Source of the DNA: Photobacterium malacitanum
GTDB lineage: Bacteria; Pseudomonadota; Gammaproteobacteria; Enterobacterales; Vibrionaceae
Direction: 5' to 3'
Length of the DNA stretch: 64,000 nt
Assembly: GCF_900185615.1 (NCBI RefSeq)
Contig: NZ_FYAK01000007.1
Location: forward strand, 62,001-126,000
Positions within the stretch are counted from its first letter, which is position 1. Every line of letters begins with the position of its first letter. Made by a program: the position numbers and the translations under genes. The notes beneath the pieces are model-generated. The model worked only from the letters and a program-made list of their open reading frames with translations. It ran no database searches and was not told the DNA's origin. Shown in pieces: positions 18,485 to 27,925 of this stretch.

Positions 18485-20743
18485 ATGCTGGCACAGCTAA
18501 GAGATATTGTTGACAAGGTTGTTAGCGCTCACACATTGATCGATGCTTTGGATCAATTAGTATCAAATACGACGTTAGCAATGAAAACTGATTGTTGTTC
18601 GGTGTACATTGCCGATCATCAGCGTCAGGTTTATACCCTAATGGCAACGCAGGGGTTAAATAAATCTCGACGGCGCATTAGTTTGCGCTTTGATCAAGGG
18701 CTTGTAGGGTTAGTGGGCCAACGAGCTGAACCATTAAATGTTGCAGATGCGCGTTTACATCCTCGTTTTAAACATTTACCAGGGATCGGAGAGGAATCTT
18801 TTCGATCCTTTTTTGGTACACCTATCATACATCAGCGCCAAGTTCTTGGTGTTATCGTCGTTCAGCAACGTCAGCAGCGAGAATTTAACGAAAGTGAAGA
18901 ATCATTTTTAGTGACACTTGCTGCGCAATTGGCGGGTATTTTAGCCCATGCGAAAGCACAAGGAATGTGGTTTGAGCAAGGTAATCGACTTCATTTAACC
19001 GGTTCTGCAGCATCCAGTGGCGTTGCGGTGGCAAAAGCGTGGTGGGATGATACTCAACCGTTATTAGAGCATGTTGCGCCAGCATCATGCTTAAATATTG
19101 ATGCTGAACAAGATCGATTAACGATTGCGATTGATGCGGCAGCAAAAGAATTTCGCCGTTTACGGAAACGGTTTGATAGCGACTTGCAAAAAGAAACCCT
19201 CGCTATTTTTGACCTCTTTAGTCACTTACTCAATGATCCATTGCTACGCCAAGATCTTAAAACCCGTATAGATGGGGGGGATCAAGCCGAATGGGCTGTG
19301 CGACAAGTGGTTGAAGCGTATTCTAACCGTTTTGCCAATATGAAAGATCAATACCTTAAAGAACGATCGCGTGATATTCGTGAATTAGGGCAGCGGTTAT
19401 TGTACTTTTTGTGTGATGACGAGCCTAATGAGCAGCAGTGGGATGAGCCAATTGTACTGCTGACACGAGAGTTAACTGCCGCAATGTTAGCGACAGTACC
19501 TGCAGGCAAATTGGCTGCTGTGGTTGCGCAAGATGGTGCCGCCAACTCACATGCCGCTATTTTATCTCGTGCACTGGGTATTCCTGCGATTATGGGGGTC
19601 GATTTTACGCCGCATACCGTGCACAACAATGTCGTGGTGGTTGATGGTTATCGCGGTGATTTTTTAGTCAATCCAAATCGACATGTGCTGGCCGAATATC
19701 GACGCTTACTGCGTGAAGATGATGAACTTGAAAAAATTGTTGAAGGTGATCAGCACCAACTGGCTGTGACTCAAGATCAGCAACGGATCATGGTTCACAT
19801 TAATGCTGGATTAAGTGCCGACTCGCATCTTGCTATCAATAAAGGTATTGATGGTGTTGGACTTTACCGCACCGAAGTGCCGTTTTTACTGCAACGCAGT
19901 TTTCCCTCTGAAGAAGAACAAATTAATCAATATCGAACTATTTTGCACACTTATCCGCATCAGCCGGTTGTGATGCGTACGCTTGATATTGGCGGAGATA
20001 AGCCATTACCTTATCTATCAATCGAAGAAGATAACCCATTTTTAGGTTGGCGTGGAATTCGATTTACGCTCGATCATCCTGAAATATTTATGATTCAAGT
20101 ACGAGCCATGTTACGCGCTAGCATTGGTTTGAACAATATGGATATTTTACTGCCGATGATTTCAAGTATTAATGAACTTGATGATGCTAAAGCGATTATT
20201 GAACGGGCGTATGCCGATGTTGCTCAAACAGCATTAGCAGCAGGACAACAGCTGCATAAGCCACGAATAGGCATCATGATCGAAGTGCCGTCAATGTTAT
20301 ATCAACTCCATGCGTTGGTTGGGCGAGTTGATTTTCTCTCTGTTGGTAGTAATGATTTAACCCAATACCTATTAGCGGTTGATCGTAATAATGCGCGGGT
20401 CTCAAGTGTTTATGATGCTCTGCATCCTGCTGTCTTACATGCGCTAAAGCATATTGTTGATAGTGCTAAAAAATATCAATTACCGGTGTGTGTTTGTGGA
20501 GAATTAGCAGGCGATCCTGTTGGCGCATTACTGTTGGTTGGAATGGGTTATCGCTCATTGAGTATGAATGCGCGTAATATCGCCAAAATTAAATATATTT
20601 TGCGCCATATTAATAGTACCGATATGACCTTATTAGCGACTCAGGCACTGGCGGTTGATATTGCTGATGATGTGCGTCAATTAACGACAGCATTTATTGA
20701 GCAGCACCAGTTAGGTGGATTTATTCGAGCAGGTAATAAATAA
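18485..20743 (+). CDS. ptsP: Phosphoenolpyruvate-protein phosphotransferase PtsP (EI-Ntr)
   Basis: First enzyme of the nitrogen-related phosphotransferase chain. It takes phosphate from phosphoenolpyruvate and passes it to NPr. An N-terminal GAF sensor domain (about residues 17-155) precedes the EI body. The active His is in DGAANSHAAILSRALGIPAIMG (near residue 357). The PEP-binding barrel shows GVGLYRTEVPF, MRTLDIGGDK, RIGIMIEVPS, SVGSNDLTQY and CGELAGDP. It has 752 residues against 748 in E. coli. It is preceded by rppH. The genes for NPr and EIIA-Ntr are not in the window. Confidence 0.96.
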   Translation: MLAQLRDIVDKVVSAHTLIDALDQLVSNTTLAMKTDCCSVYIADHQRQVYTLMATQGLNKSRRRISLRFDQGLVGLVGQRAEPLNVADARLHPRFKHLPGIGEESFRSFFGTPIIHQRQVLGVIVVQQRQQREFNESEESFLVTLAAQLAGILAHAKAQGMWFEQGNRLHLTGSAASSGVAVAKAWWDDTQPLLEHVAPASCLNIDAEQDRLTIAIDAAAKEFRRLRKRFDSDLQKETLAIFDLFSHLLNDPLLRQDLKTRIDGGDQAEWAVRQVVEAYSNRFANMKDQYLKERSRDIRELGQRLLYFLCDDEPNEQQWDEPIVLLTRELTAAMLATVPAGKLAAVVAQDGAANSHAAILSRALGIPAIMGVDFTPHTVHNNVVVVDGYRGDFLVNPNRHVLAEYRRLLREDDELEKIVEGDQHQLAVTQDQQRIMVHINAGLSADSHLAINKGIDGVGLYRTEVPFLLQRSFPSEEEQINQYRTILHTYPHQPVVMRTLDIGGDKPLPYLSIEEDNPFLGWRGIRFTLDHPEIFMIQVRAMLRASIGLNNMDILLPMISSINELDDAKAIIERAYADVAQTALAAGQQLHKPRIGIMIEVPSMLYQLHALVGRVDFLSVGSNDLTQYLLAVDRNNARVSSVYDALHPAVLHALKHIVDSAKKYQLPVCVCGELAGDPVGALLLVGMGYRSLSMNARNIAKIKYILRHINSTDMTLLATQALAVDIADDVRQLTTAFIEQHQLGGFIRAGNK

Positions 20744-20779
20744 TGGCAACCTCTTCGGTTAAGGTAATGGGTAGTTATT

Positions 20780-21583
20780 ATGCATGAAAGCGTAATATGG
20801 CTGTTTTCGATGTGCTTAATTTTAGGTGCAGTGGTGGGATTATTAGCGGGGTTACTGGGAATTGGTGGCGGCTTATTGGTTGTGCCCGCATTAGTATGGT
20901 TACTCCCACAGGCTGGCATTGAACCTGCGATGCTAATGCACATTGCATTAGCGACATCATTAGCCAGTATTGTAATGACTTCAATGGCTTCTGCGCGTAA
21001 TCATTTTAGATTGGGAAATGTTGATTTCTCAGTGGTTAAAGTGCTTGCTCCGGGGATCATTATTGGCGGATTAGGTGGTAGCGTGGTGGCAGAAATAGTC
21101 CCTGCACAATATTTACCTAAAGTATTTGCAGTGATTGTGCTGCTGCTTGCTTTACAAATGTTGCTATCGTTACGCGTCACTTATGCTCGACCATTACCAA
21201 GTGCGCTGGTATCGGCTGTTGGTGGTTGTGTTATCGGCTTATTATCAAGTTTAGCCGGCATTGGTGGCGGTTCATTAACAGTGCCATACCTGAGCTATTT
21301 TGGGGTTGAAATGCGCCGTGCTATAGGCTCAGCATCATTGGTTGGGTTTCTTATTGCAGTATCAGGCATGATAGGCTTTATCTTTGCTGGAGTAGGTAGT
21401 GCTGATTTACCAGCATATAGCCTTGGGTATGTCTATTTACCTGCTCTAGTCGGTATTGCTGCAACGTCAATGATTACCACTCGCTATGGGGCTGCGCTTG
21501 TTACGCGATTACCAACGGCAACGCTTAAAAAAATGTTTGCCGTATTGCTGCTTATTATCAGTATTAAAATGTTCATGAGTTGA
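20780..21583 (+). CDS. TauE/SafE family membrane protein (sulfite exporter-like)
   Basis: Integral membrane protein of the TauE/SafE (DUF81) family with about eight hydrophobic segments in two related halves. Each half starts with a glycine-rich family motif: GLLAGLLGIGGGLLVVPAL near residue 19 and GLLSSLAGIGGGSLTVPYL near residue 155. Members have been linked to export of sulfite, sulfoacetate or other organic anions, but this protein's substrate is unknown. It starts 36 bases after ptsP, so it may be part of the same transcript. No sulfur-metabolism gene lies nearby to hint at the substrate. Confidence 0.88.
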   Translation: MHESVIWLFSMCLILGAVVGLLAGLLGIGGGLLVVPALVWLLPQAGIEPAMLMHIALATSLASIVMTSMASARNHFRLGNVDFSVVKVLAPGIIIGGLGGSVVAEIVPAQYLPKVFAVIVLLLALQMLLSLRVTYARPLPSALVSAVGGCVIGLLSSLAGIGGGSLTVPYLSYFGVEMRRAIGSASLVGFLIAVSGMIGFIFAGVGSADLPAYSLGYVYLPALVGIAATSMITTRYGAALVTRLPTATLKKMFAVLLLIISIKMFMS

Positions 21584-21638
21584 TATTGACTAGCTTTAAG
21601 TTCGCTATCTTCTGATAGAATTAAAACTAACGACTTTA

Positions 21639-21662
21639 GACGCCTAGCTTTTGCTGGGCGTC
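21639..21662 (+). terminator. Hairpin between the TauE/SafE gene and thyA
   Basis: A 10-bp stem with one G-T pair (GACGCCTAGC with GCTGGGCGTC) around a TTTT loop. The T tract after it is weak, so it may be a poor terminator or a leader hairpin of thyA. Confidence 0.5.
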
Positions 21663-21683
21663 ATTAATTTAACGGGTAGGACA

Positions 21684-22535
21684 ATGAAACAGTACTTAGC
21701 GTTATGTCAGCGAATTGTTGATGATGGTGTGTGGATTGAGAATGAGCGTACAGGGAAACGCTGTCTAACGGTTATCAATGCTGATTTAACTTATGATGTT
21801 GCTAATAATCAATTTCCATTGATCACTACTCGTAAAAGCTTTTGGAAAGCAGCCATTGCTGAGTTATTAGGTTATTTACGTGGTTATGATAATGCCGCTC
21901 AATTTCGTGCTATTGGTTGTAATACATGGAATGCCAATGCCAATGATAATCAAGCATGGCTAAATAATCCCTACCGTAAAGGTGAGGATGATATGGGACG
22001 CGTTTATGGGGTTCAAGGCCGTCGTTGGCAAAAGGCAGATGGTACGGTTATCGATCAATTAAAGAAGATTGTTGATGATCTAACCAAAGGAATTGATGAT
22101 CGTGGCGAAATTTTAACGTTTTATAATCCTGGTGAGTTTGATATGGGCTGCTTACGCCCATGCATGCACACCCATACCTTTTCATTATTAGGCGATACAC
22201 TGTATTTGACCAGTGCTCAGCGTTCTTGTGATGTGCCGTTAGGGCTTAATTTTAATCAAGTTCAAGTGTTTACATTACTGGCGTTAATGGCACAAATTAC
22301 AGGTCATAAACCGGGTCAGGCTTATCATAAAATTATTAATGCTCATATTTATGAAGATCAATTGCCGTTAATGCGTGATGAACAGTTAACTCGCACACCA
22401 TTTGCATCACCACAATTGATAATCAACCCTAAAATTACCTCACTAGAAGACTTAGAAACGTGGGTAACGTTGGATGATTTTGAGGTAGTGGGTTATCAAC
22501 ACCATGCGCCGATTCAATACCCATTTTCGGTATAG
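21684..22535 (+). CDS. thyA: Thymidylate synthase
   Basis: Makes dTMP from dUMP using methylene-tetrahydrofolate. It is the Vibrio-type form of 283 residues, distinct from the 264-residue E. coli protein, and begins [17 protein letters not shown]. The catalytic Cys is in [11 protein letters not shown] (near base 2215x), the dUMP-binding stretch is [13 protein letters not shown], and the C-terminus ends QYPFSV. ATG 21684 has GGTAGGA upstream; the 11 extra codons of the longer frame lie in the hairpin region. In many gammaproteobacteria lgt precedes thyA directly. Here the 100-base gap holds no lgt. A strong terminator follows. Confidence 0.95.
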   Translation: MKQYLALCQRIVDDGVWIENERTGKRCLTVINADLTYDVANNQFPLITTRKSFWKAAIAELLGYLRGYDNAAQFRAIGCNTWNANANDNQAWLNNPYRKGEDDMGRVYGVQGRRWQKADGTVIDQLKKIVDDLTKGIDDRGEILTFYNPGEFDMGCLRPCMHTHTFSLLGDTLYLTSAQRSCDVPLGLNFNQVQVFTLLALMAQITGHKPGQAYHKIINAHIYEDQLPLMRDEQLTRTPFASPQLIINPKITSLEDLETWVTLDDFEVVGYQHHAPIQYPFSV

Positions 22536-22637
22536 TTGTAGATTAAAAATAGTGCAGTTTAATTGCTGTAATAGTCATTCCATTACTGAAGTTAGACATT
22601 CATTGGAATGACTATTAGCGCCAATTATCAGAATCAC

Positions 22638-22676
22638 AAAAAGCCCCGCACAATTGCTTGTGCGGGGCTTTTTATT
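22638..22676. terminator. Strong bidirectional terminator between thyA and nptA
   Basis: A perfect 16-bp stem (AAAAAGCCCCGCACAA with TTGTGCGGGGCTTTTT) and a TTGC loop lie between convergent genes. The arms end in A and T runs, so it works on paper in both directions. Confidence 0.95.
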
Positions 22677-22708
22677 TAACAGTATTTTTAGTTAGCTTAG
22701 CGTAACGA

Positions 22709-23851
22709 TTAAGCCGTAAACGCTAGGATTGAACCTGGAATCGCAATGAATACTAGGCCAAGGTAACCAGCAACTGCTGCTTTGTTCTTGGTTGCTAATT
22801 CGCTGAGGTAGAAAGCACACTTAAGCGGAATTTCACGTAAGAACGGTACACCGAAAATTAATACTGTTGCTAGTACGTTAAAACATAAGTGTACCAGCGC
22901 AATCTGTAGTGCAAATACTGCGTGTTCACCAGATACTGCTGTCGCTGCTAGTAGTGCTGTGATACAGGTACCGATGTTTGCGCCCAGAGTAAATGGGTAC
23001 ACTTCACGGACAGTCAATACACCAGTACCGACTAGTGGTACCATCAAACTTGTTGTTGTTGATGATGACTGTACTAGTACGGTTACCGCTGTGCCTGAAG
23101 CAATACCATGTAATGGACCACGACCGATTGCACTCTTAAGAATATCGCGAGCACGACCCACCATTAAGCCTCGCATTAAGCGACCCATTAGCGTAATTGA
23201 AACGAAAATCAGTGTAATACCTAGAACGATTAGGCCAAAACCACCATTGTGACCAAATACTTCTAGTGGACCTTTTACTAAATCAACAGCAGGTTGTGTT
23301 AACGGCTTCATGAAATCCATGCCGTCCATGCTCATATCACCTGCTTTTAAGAACGGTGATACTAACCAACCTGATAACTTATCAAGTACACCAAACATCA
23401 TTTCCAAAGGAAGGAAAATGGCAACTGCTAATAAGTTAAAGAAATCATGTACAGTCGCACTTGCAAATGCGCGACGGAATTCTTCCTTACAACGTGCATG
23501 ACCTAAACTAACTAATGTATTGGTTAATGTGGTACCAATATTAGCACCCATAACCATTGGAATAGCGGTTTCTACCGGTAAACCACCTGCCACAAGACCA
23601 ACGATAATAGAGGTTACAGTACTTGATGATTGAATAAGTGCTGTCGCAATTAAACCAATCATTAAGCCTGCTACTGGGTGAGAGGCAAATTCAAATAATG
23701 TTTTTGCTTGCTCGCCGACAGACCATTTAAAACCGCCGCTGACCATAGATACAGCAACGAGTAACAAATATAGCATGAACGCCAGGTTGGCCCAGCGGAC
23801 CCAACGCATAGAGCTGAACTTAGATGCAGCAGTAGTGGCTTGGGTAGTCAT
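22709..23851 (-). CDS. nptA: Na+/phosphate cotransporter, NptA type
   Basis: Inner-membrane Na+-dependent phosphate carrier of the PNaS family, like V. cholerae NptA. Two inverted halves each hold a QSSS motif: IQSSSTVTSIIVG in the first and VQSSSTTTSLMVP in the second. Each is followed by a GANIGT segment (MGANIGTTLTN and LGANIGTCITA). I place the start at ATG 23851, which GGAGA precedes by seven bases; ATG 23857 is too close to that site. This gives 380 residues. It is divergent from nhaA across about 500 bases. The position near nhaR and rpsT resembles V. cholerae. Confidence 0.93.
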   Translation of the reverse strand: MTTQATTAASKFSSMRWVRWANLAFMLYLLLVAVSMVSGGFKWSVGEQAKTLFEFASHPVAGLMIGLIATALIQSSSTVTSIIVGLVAGGLPVETAIPMVMGANIGTTLTNTLVSLGHARCKEEFRRAFASATVHDFFNLLAVAIFLPLEMMFGVLDKLSGWLVSPFLKAGDMSMDGMDFMKPLTQPAVDLVKGPLEVFGHNGGFGLIVLGITLIFVSITLMGRLMRGLMVGRARDILKSAIGRGPLHGIASGTAVTVLVQSSSTTTSLMVPLVGTGVLTVREVYPFTLGANIGTCITALLAATAVSGEHAVFALQIALVHLCFNVLATVLIFGVPFLREIPLKCAFYLSELATKNKAAVAGYLGLVFIAIPGSILAFTA

Positions 23852-24366
23852 AATCATTTCTCCATGACAGGAATATGTCGTTTAGGTGTCATTTTGTTGA
23901 AATCTGCGTGAATAGTAGTTTGGTTATATTTCAGAAATATTACACTGAGTGTCATAAATGAATATTTGTTCGCGTTTTGTCAGCAAAGTGAGAGCGCAAC
24001 CGATTAAATTTCACAATGTCATGTTGCAATAATACTCTCTAGTAGATTGTTTCTAATTGTTTTTTAATGAAATGAATTATTAGATGTAAAAATCATGCTG
24101 AAATCGTTATTCGAAGTAAAATTTTGCCATTTATTTTGTTTTTAGCATAAAACTGATGAATCTTAGTTCATTGACAGTGCGGATATAGTAGCTCTATAAC
24201 TGCAATATTTCGGTTTTTCCGAGTATTAATATCTATACAAACGATTTTTCAGATTATGAGAATGACGTTTACACTAAATTTAATTGAGATGACCAAGTAT
24301 TTAGCTAACCTTATAGTTAGAGCAACTTGGATCGCGTGGATAATATAGTTAAAGGAGTGACGGTCG
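23852..24366. other. Divergent intergenic region between nptA and nhaA
   Basis: About 515 AT-rich bases holding the promoters of both Na+ transport genes. A sigma-70-like promoter facing nhaA is listed separately. I see no ORF, pho box or RNA gene that I can support. Confidence 0.5.
24171..24200 (+). promoter_or_regulatory. nhaA: Putative sigma-70 promoter of nhaA
   Basis: TTGACA at 24171-24176 and TATAAC at 24195-24200 with an 18-base spacer. It lies about 165 bases upstream of the nhaA ATG, leaving room for a long leader or for NhaR sites. Confidence 0.5.
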
Positions 24367-25524
24367 ATGACCGATGCTATTCGTAAGTTTCTTAAATTAG
24401 AATCAGCTGGCGGTATTATTCTTATTATCGCAGCGTTAATTGCAATGGTTATTGCTAACTCGCCATTGGCATCGGTATATACTGACACTTTGCATAGCTA
24501 TGTTGCAGGATTATCTGTAGCGCATTGGATCAATGATGGTTTAATGGCTATTTTCTTTTTCTTAATTGGATTAGAAGTTAAGCGTGAGTTGATTGAGGGT
24601 GCGCTTAATACTAAGGAAAAGGCAATATTTCCGGCAATAGCTGCTGTTGGTGGCATGATTGCACCAGCGTTAATTTATACTGCTTTTAACTACAGCGATC
24701 CGATGGCTGCGAAAGGCTGGGCTATTCCTGCTGCGACCGATATTGCATTTGCACTGGGTGTAATGGCATTGCTGGGTAACCGTGTACCGGTGAGTTTAAA
24801 AGTGTTTCTATTAGCGCTAGCTATTATTGATGACTTAGGGGTAATTGTTATTATCGCCCTATTCTATAGCAGCGACTTATCCACTATTGCACTAGCAGTA
24901 GCATTTATTGCGACAGCGACGTTAGTCGTTATGAACTTAAAGAACATCACCAGTATTCCATTATACTTAATTGTTGGTGCTATTTTATGGTTCAGTGTGC
25001 TGCAATCAGGCGTTCATGCAACATTGGCTGGCGTGGTATTAGGTTTTGCAGTGCCATTAGCCGGTAAAGATGGCACTACAGATACTCATTCGCCGCTTAA
25101 AACTATTGAACATGCATTACATCCGTATGTTGCTTTCTTAATCTTACCATTGTTTGCATTTGCAAACGCAGGCATATCACTCACTGGCGTATCACTGGCG
25201 AGTCTAGCAGCAATGTTACCGATGGGGATTGCAGCTGGTTTATTTATTGGTAAGCCTATCGGCATATTTACTGCATGTTTTATTGCGGTTAAGACGGGTG
25301 TAGCAAAATTACCTGATGGGATTAACTTTAAGCATATTTTTGCAGTATCAATCCTGTGTGGTATCGGATTTACGATGTCGATTTTCATCTCTTCATTAGC
25401 GTTTGTTGGTGCTGATGAGAGCTTTGCGACTTATTCACGACTTGGAATTCTACTAGGTTCTACTGTTGCAGCTGTTGTTGGTTACATAATGTTGAGTAAA
25501 ACACTACCTAAATCAGAGGTGTAA
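24367..25524 (+). CDS. nhaA: Na+/H+ antiporter NhaA
   Basis: Inner-membrane antiporter that expels Na+ or Li+ in exchange for protons and regulates internal pH and sodium. There are about twelve hydrophobic segments. The ion-binding Asp pair lies in [19 protein letters not shown] and another essential Asp in [16 protein letters not shown], matching Asp163, Asp164 and Asp133 of E. coli NhaA. The N-terminus [20 protein letters not shown] is typical. AAGGAG precedes the ATG. It has 385 residues (388 in E. coli). Its activator gene nhaR lies downstream, as in E. coli, but a small ORF has been placed between them. Confidence 0.97.
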   Translation: MTDAIRKFLKLESAGGIILIIAALIAMVIANSPLASVYTDTLHSYVAGLSVAHWINDGLMAIFFFLIGLEVKRELIEGALNTKEKAIFPAIAAVGGMIAPALIYTAFNYSDPMAAKGWAIPAATDIAFALGVMALLGNRVPVSLKVFLLALAIIDDLGVIVIIALFYSSDLSTIALAVAFIATATLVVMNLKNITSIPLYLIVGAILWFSVLQSGVHATLAGVVLGFAVPLAGKDGTTDTHSPLKTIEHALHPYVAFLILPLFAFANAGISLTGVSLASLAAMLPMGIAAGLFIGKPIGIFTACFIAVKTGVAKLPDGINFKHIFAVSILCGIGFTMSIFISSLAFVGADESFATYSRLGILLGSTVAAVVGYIMLSKTLPKSEV

Positions 25525-25525
25525 T

Positions 25526-25765
25526 ATGAAAACGTTGCTAGTTGTTATTGCGTGTTTATTTTCATTACCCAGTGTAGCTGCAAATTATCAGCAGTGTACT
25601 AATGACGATCGTTCTGAGTTATGCCAAGCATACTTACAAGGGATCCATGATGCTAAAGCGACCGCAGTTAAAACATCGACTGTGCGTGAGAGTTCGTTCC
25701 GTCAACGTGCGTTAGAACAACGTGGTGGCGAGCGAGTACGCAATTTAGAGCGACTGCAGCGTTAA
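25526..25765 (+). CDS. Small exported protein between nhaA and nhaR
   Basis: A 79-residue protein starting one base after the nhaA stop codon, with GAGGTG upstream of its ATG, so it is probably translated from the nhaA message. A clear signal peptide (MKTLLVVIACLFSLPSVAA) suggests a periplasmic product of about 60 residues. It has two Cys, in QQCTNDDRSELCQAYLQGI, that could form a disulfide. The C-terminal half is rich in Arg, Glu and Gln. The C-x-AYL-x-G pattern faintly recalls the Rap1a/Tai immunity family, but this protein is shorter. I do not recognise it and assign no function. Confidence 0.7.
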   Translation: MKTLLVVIACLFSLPSVAANYQQCTNDDRSELCQAYLQGIHDAKATAVKTSTVRESSFRQRALEQRGGERVRNLERLQR

Positions 25766-25828
25766 TTACGACTCAAATACGATCTTGGTTTGATTTTACT
25801 ATAATTTATAGTGTCAAGCATTGAACAG

Positions 25829-25868
25829 CCCAGTGGCACAGCGTAAGCTTTGCCGCTGGGTTTTTTTA
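25829..25868 (+). terminator. Terminator between the small exported protein and nhaR
   Basis: A 10-bp stem with one G-T pair (CCCAGTGGCA with TGCCGCTGGG) around a 12-base loop, followed by seven T. It ends only 16 bases before the nhaR ATG, so it would lie inside the nhaR leader if nhaR is transcribed from further upstream. Confidence 0.8.
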
Positions 25869-25883
25869 TTTAAAATAGCGGCA

Positions 25884-26768
25884 ATGTCTCACTTAAATTA
25901 TAACCATCTTTATTATTTCTGGATGGTCTGCAAACAAGGTTCAGTAACCAAAGCTGCTGATGCATTATTCCTGACCCCACAAACGGTTACGGGGCAAATT
26001 CGTTCATTAGAAGAACGTTTAAAAGGCAAGTTAACTAAACGGGTTGGGCGTAATATTGAACCAACGGAGCTTGGCCAATTGGTGTTTAAATATGCTGATA
26101 AGATGTTTGATCTTAGTTATCAAATGCTTGATCGTATTAATTATACCCAACGTGATAACCAATTGTTTGAAGTTGGTGTGGCCGATGCGTTGTCAAAACG
26201 ATTAGTGAGCCAAGTGTTGCTTGAAGGTATACCGAACGATCAACGGATCCAATTAAGCTGTTTTGAATCGACCCATGAAATGTTGTTAGAGCAGTTGTCA
26301 CAGCATAAATTAGATATGATTCTGTCAGATTGTCCGGTGAGTTCGACCCAAAACCCAGGTATATATAGTAAAAAACTCGGTGAATCTGCGATGAGTTTTT
26401 TTTGCACTGATGATTTATCTGATGCTGATTTTCCAGCTTGCATTGAAGATTATAAATTATTAGTACCTAGTCGACGTTCTGCAATGGGACGCAAATTACA
26501 TCAATGGTTTGATCAGCAAGGGATCACGCCAAATATTTTGGGTGAGTTTGATGATGCAGCATTAATGAAGGCATTTTCTTGTTACCACAAGTCGATGTTT
26601 ATTGCGCCATCGATTTATGCCGATGAGTTGACTAGCAGTAGTCGAGTTCATGAAGTGAAGCGAGTAGTTGATATTTGTGATGAGTATTTTGTTATTTTTG
26701 CTGAGCGAATGATCATGCACCCAGCAGTAAAACGTATTTGCGCTGCGGATTTTAGCAACTTGTTTTAA
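25884..26768 (+). CDS. nhaR: LysR-family transcriptional activator NhaR
   Basis: LysR-type regulator that activates nhaA in response to Na+ in E. coli, where it also acts on pgaABCD. The N-terminal winged helix-turn-helix is clear ([23 protein letters not shown] split around the recognition helix). The effector domain shows the NhaR-specific [20 protein letters not shown] and [15 protein letters not shown] 25884 gives [12 protein letters not shown] as in E. coli and 294 residues; the longer frame runs through the terminator hairpin. There is no strong Shine-Dalgarno sequence. Its separation from nhaA by a terminator suggests that it can be controlled apart from nhaA. Confidence 0.95.
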   Translation: MSHLNYNHLYYFWMVCKQGSVTKAADALFLTPQTVTGQIRSLEERLKGKLTKRVGRNIEPTELGQLVFKYADKMFDLSYQMLDRINYTQRDNQLFEVGVADALSKRLVSQVLLEGIPNDQRIQLSCFESTHEMLLEQLSQHKLDMILSDCPVSSTQNPGIYSKKLGESAMSFFCTDDLSDADFPACIEDYKLLVPSRRSAMGRKLHQWFDQQGITPNILGEFDDAALMKAFSCYHKSMFIAPSIYADELTSSSRVHEVKRVVDICDEYFVIFAERMIMHPAVKRICAADFSNLF

Positions 26769-26781
26769 ATAACCTTTATTA

Positions 26782-26811
26782 ATTAACGCCTTAATAAAAT
26801 AAGGCGTTAAT
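26782..26811. terminator. Possible bidirectional terminator between nhaR and the DUF502 gene
   Basis: A perfect 12-bp inverted repeat (ATTAACGCCTTA with TAAGGCGTTAAT) between convergent genes. It has no long T run, so its strength is uncertain. Confidence 0.5.
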
Positions 26812-26833
26812 CATTACTGTTAGTAATGCTGGC

Positions 26834-27469
26834 CTATTTCTGCGGATCTGCCGCTAATGGCGTTTTAAGGTCTTTTTCTTCTTTATCTTTATCTTTGGCT
26901 GAAATTGAAATACCAGCCGTTAAGTTATAACGCATTGCATCTTCAAATGACCAATCAACAAGGGTGAGATCTTGACGCTTAACCAGCGTTGTCACGCCCG
27001 CTATTTGGTAACTGAGTGGAAATAGTACTGGCACCCAGTCACCTTCAGGTAATGCGTTTGTCAGCGGTTCTGGCGTGTCGTTAGCCATAATAAAGCCCAC
27101 CACATAGGTATCATTGGCCTGATGGACTAACACGGTTTGCTGACTCTTATTTTTATTGTCACTGCTCATTAATGAGGCAATATCATTAATACTGCTATAA
27201 ACCGTTTTGAAAAACGGGAATCGCATCAATTGACGAATAATAAAATCATATAGCCATGCGATAGGGCTGACAGAAAAAAGCAGTCCAGCAACGAACAATA
27301 AGATTAGAATGAGTAAAAAACCAGCACCTTTAAAGAGTTCATTGATGTGAACAAGGCCAAATAAAAAACTGCCTACTTCATCTAATGACTCAAAAAGTGA
27401 CCAAAATAACCAAATACTTAATACTAGCGGCAGAACATTGAACAAGCCGCGTAATAGCGTTTTTTTCAT
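26834..27469 (-). CDS. DUF502 family membrane protein
   Basis: I recognise a DUF502 protein, a widespread family of unknown function. Two hydrophobic segments are visible near the N-terminus (LLRGLFNVLPLVLSIWLFW and AGFLLILILLFVAGLLF), followed by a soluble domain with the family's PFFKTVYSSINDI and VVGFIMAND stretches. The C-terminus is charged (KDKDKEEKD). ATG 27469 is chosen because it begins MKKTLLRGLFNVLP with a normal membrane-protein start; the longer frame begins at TTG 27499. It has 211 residues. It lies between nhaR and rpsT. No function can be given. Confidence 0.82.
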   Translation of the reverse strand: MKKTLLRGLFNVLPLVLSIWLFWSLFESLDEVGSFLFGLVHINELFKGAGFLLILILLFVAGLLFSVSPIAWLYDFIIRQLMRFPFFKTVYSSINDIASLMSSDNKNKSQQTVLVHQANDTYVVGFIMANDTPEPLTNALPEGDWVPVLFPLSYQIAGVTTLVKRQDLTLVDWSFEDAMRYNLTAGISISAKDKDKEEKDLKTPLAADPQK

Positions 27470-27565
27470 TTTATGCTCGAAGATGTGAAAGAAATTCAAC
27501 TATAAAGTTAGCAAAAATAACAATTTAAGTGCTAGTTTTATAGACGATGGCTAATGAAGAGACAT

Positions 27566-27597
27566 AAAAAAACCGACCCTAAGGTCGGTTTTTTTTA
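27566..27597 (-). terminator. Terminator of rpsT
   Basis: An AACCGACC / GGTCGGTT stem extended by A and T runs on both arms around a short loop, directly downstream of rpsT on the minus strand. Confidence 0.9.
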
Positions 27598-27618
27598 ATC
27601 TAGACTCATTAATTAAAA

Positions 27619-27879
27619 TTAAAGAGCTTTGATTTTCGCAGCTAGACGAGCTTTGTGACGTGCAGCTTTGTTCTTATGGATCAGGCCTTTAGTAGCCATG
27701 CGATCCATAACAGGTTGCATTTCAGCGAAAGCTTGTGTTGCAGCTTCTTTATTACCAGCTTCAATAGCGATAATTACTTTCTTGAAGAAAGTGCGCATCA
27801 TAGAACGACGGCTAGCGTTATGCTGACGACGTTTTTCTGAAGTTAGTGCACGTTTCTTAGCAGATTTGATATTTGCCAA
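27619..27879 (-). CDS. rpsT: 30S ribosomal protein S20
   Basis: Small-subunit protein that binds 16S rRNA early in assembly. The sequence [26 protein letters not shown] through RLAAKIKAL matches S20, mostly basic helices. The start is TTG 27879, preceded by GGGAG at eight bases. E. coli rpsT also starts with UUG, a feature linked to its translational autoregulation. The product has 86 residues; the frame extended to 27978 runs into the promoter. A well-formed promoter lies about 50 bases upstream. murJ is divergent, as in E. coli relatives. Confidence 0.97.
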   Translation of the reverse strand: MANIKSAKKRALTSEKRRQHNASRRSMMRTFFKKVIIAIEAGNKEAATQAFAEMQPVMDRMATKGLIHKNKAARHKARLAAKIKAL

Positions 27880-27925
27880 GGGTGTAACTCCCAAATCTTG
27901 GTATGGTGACAATTTAAGGCCGAGG

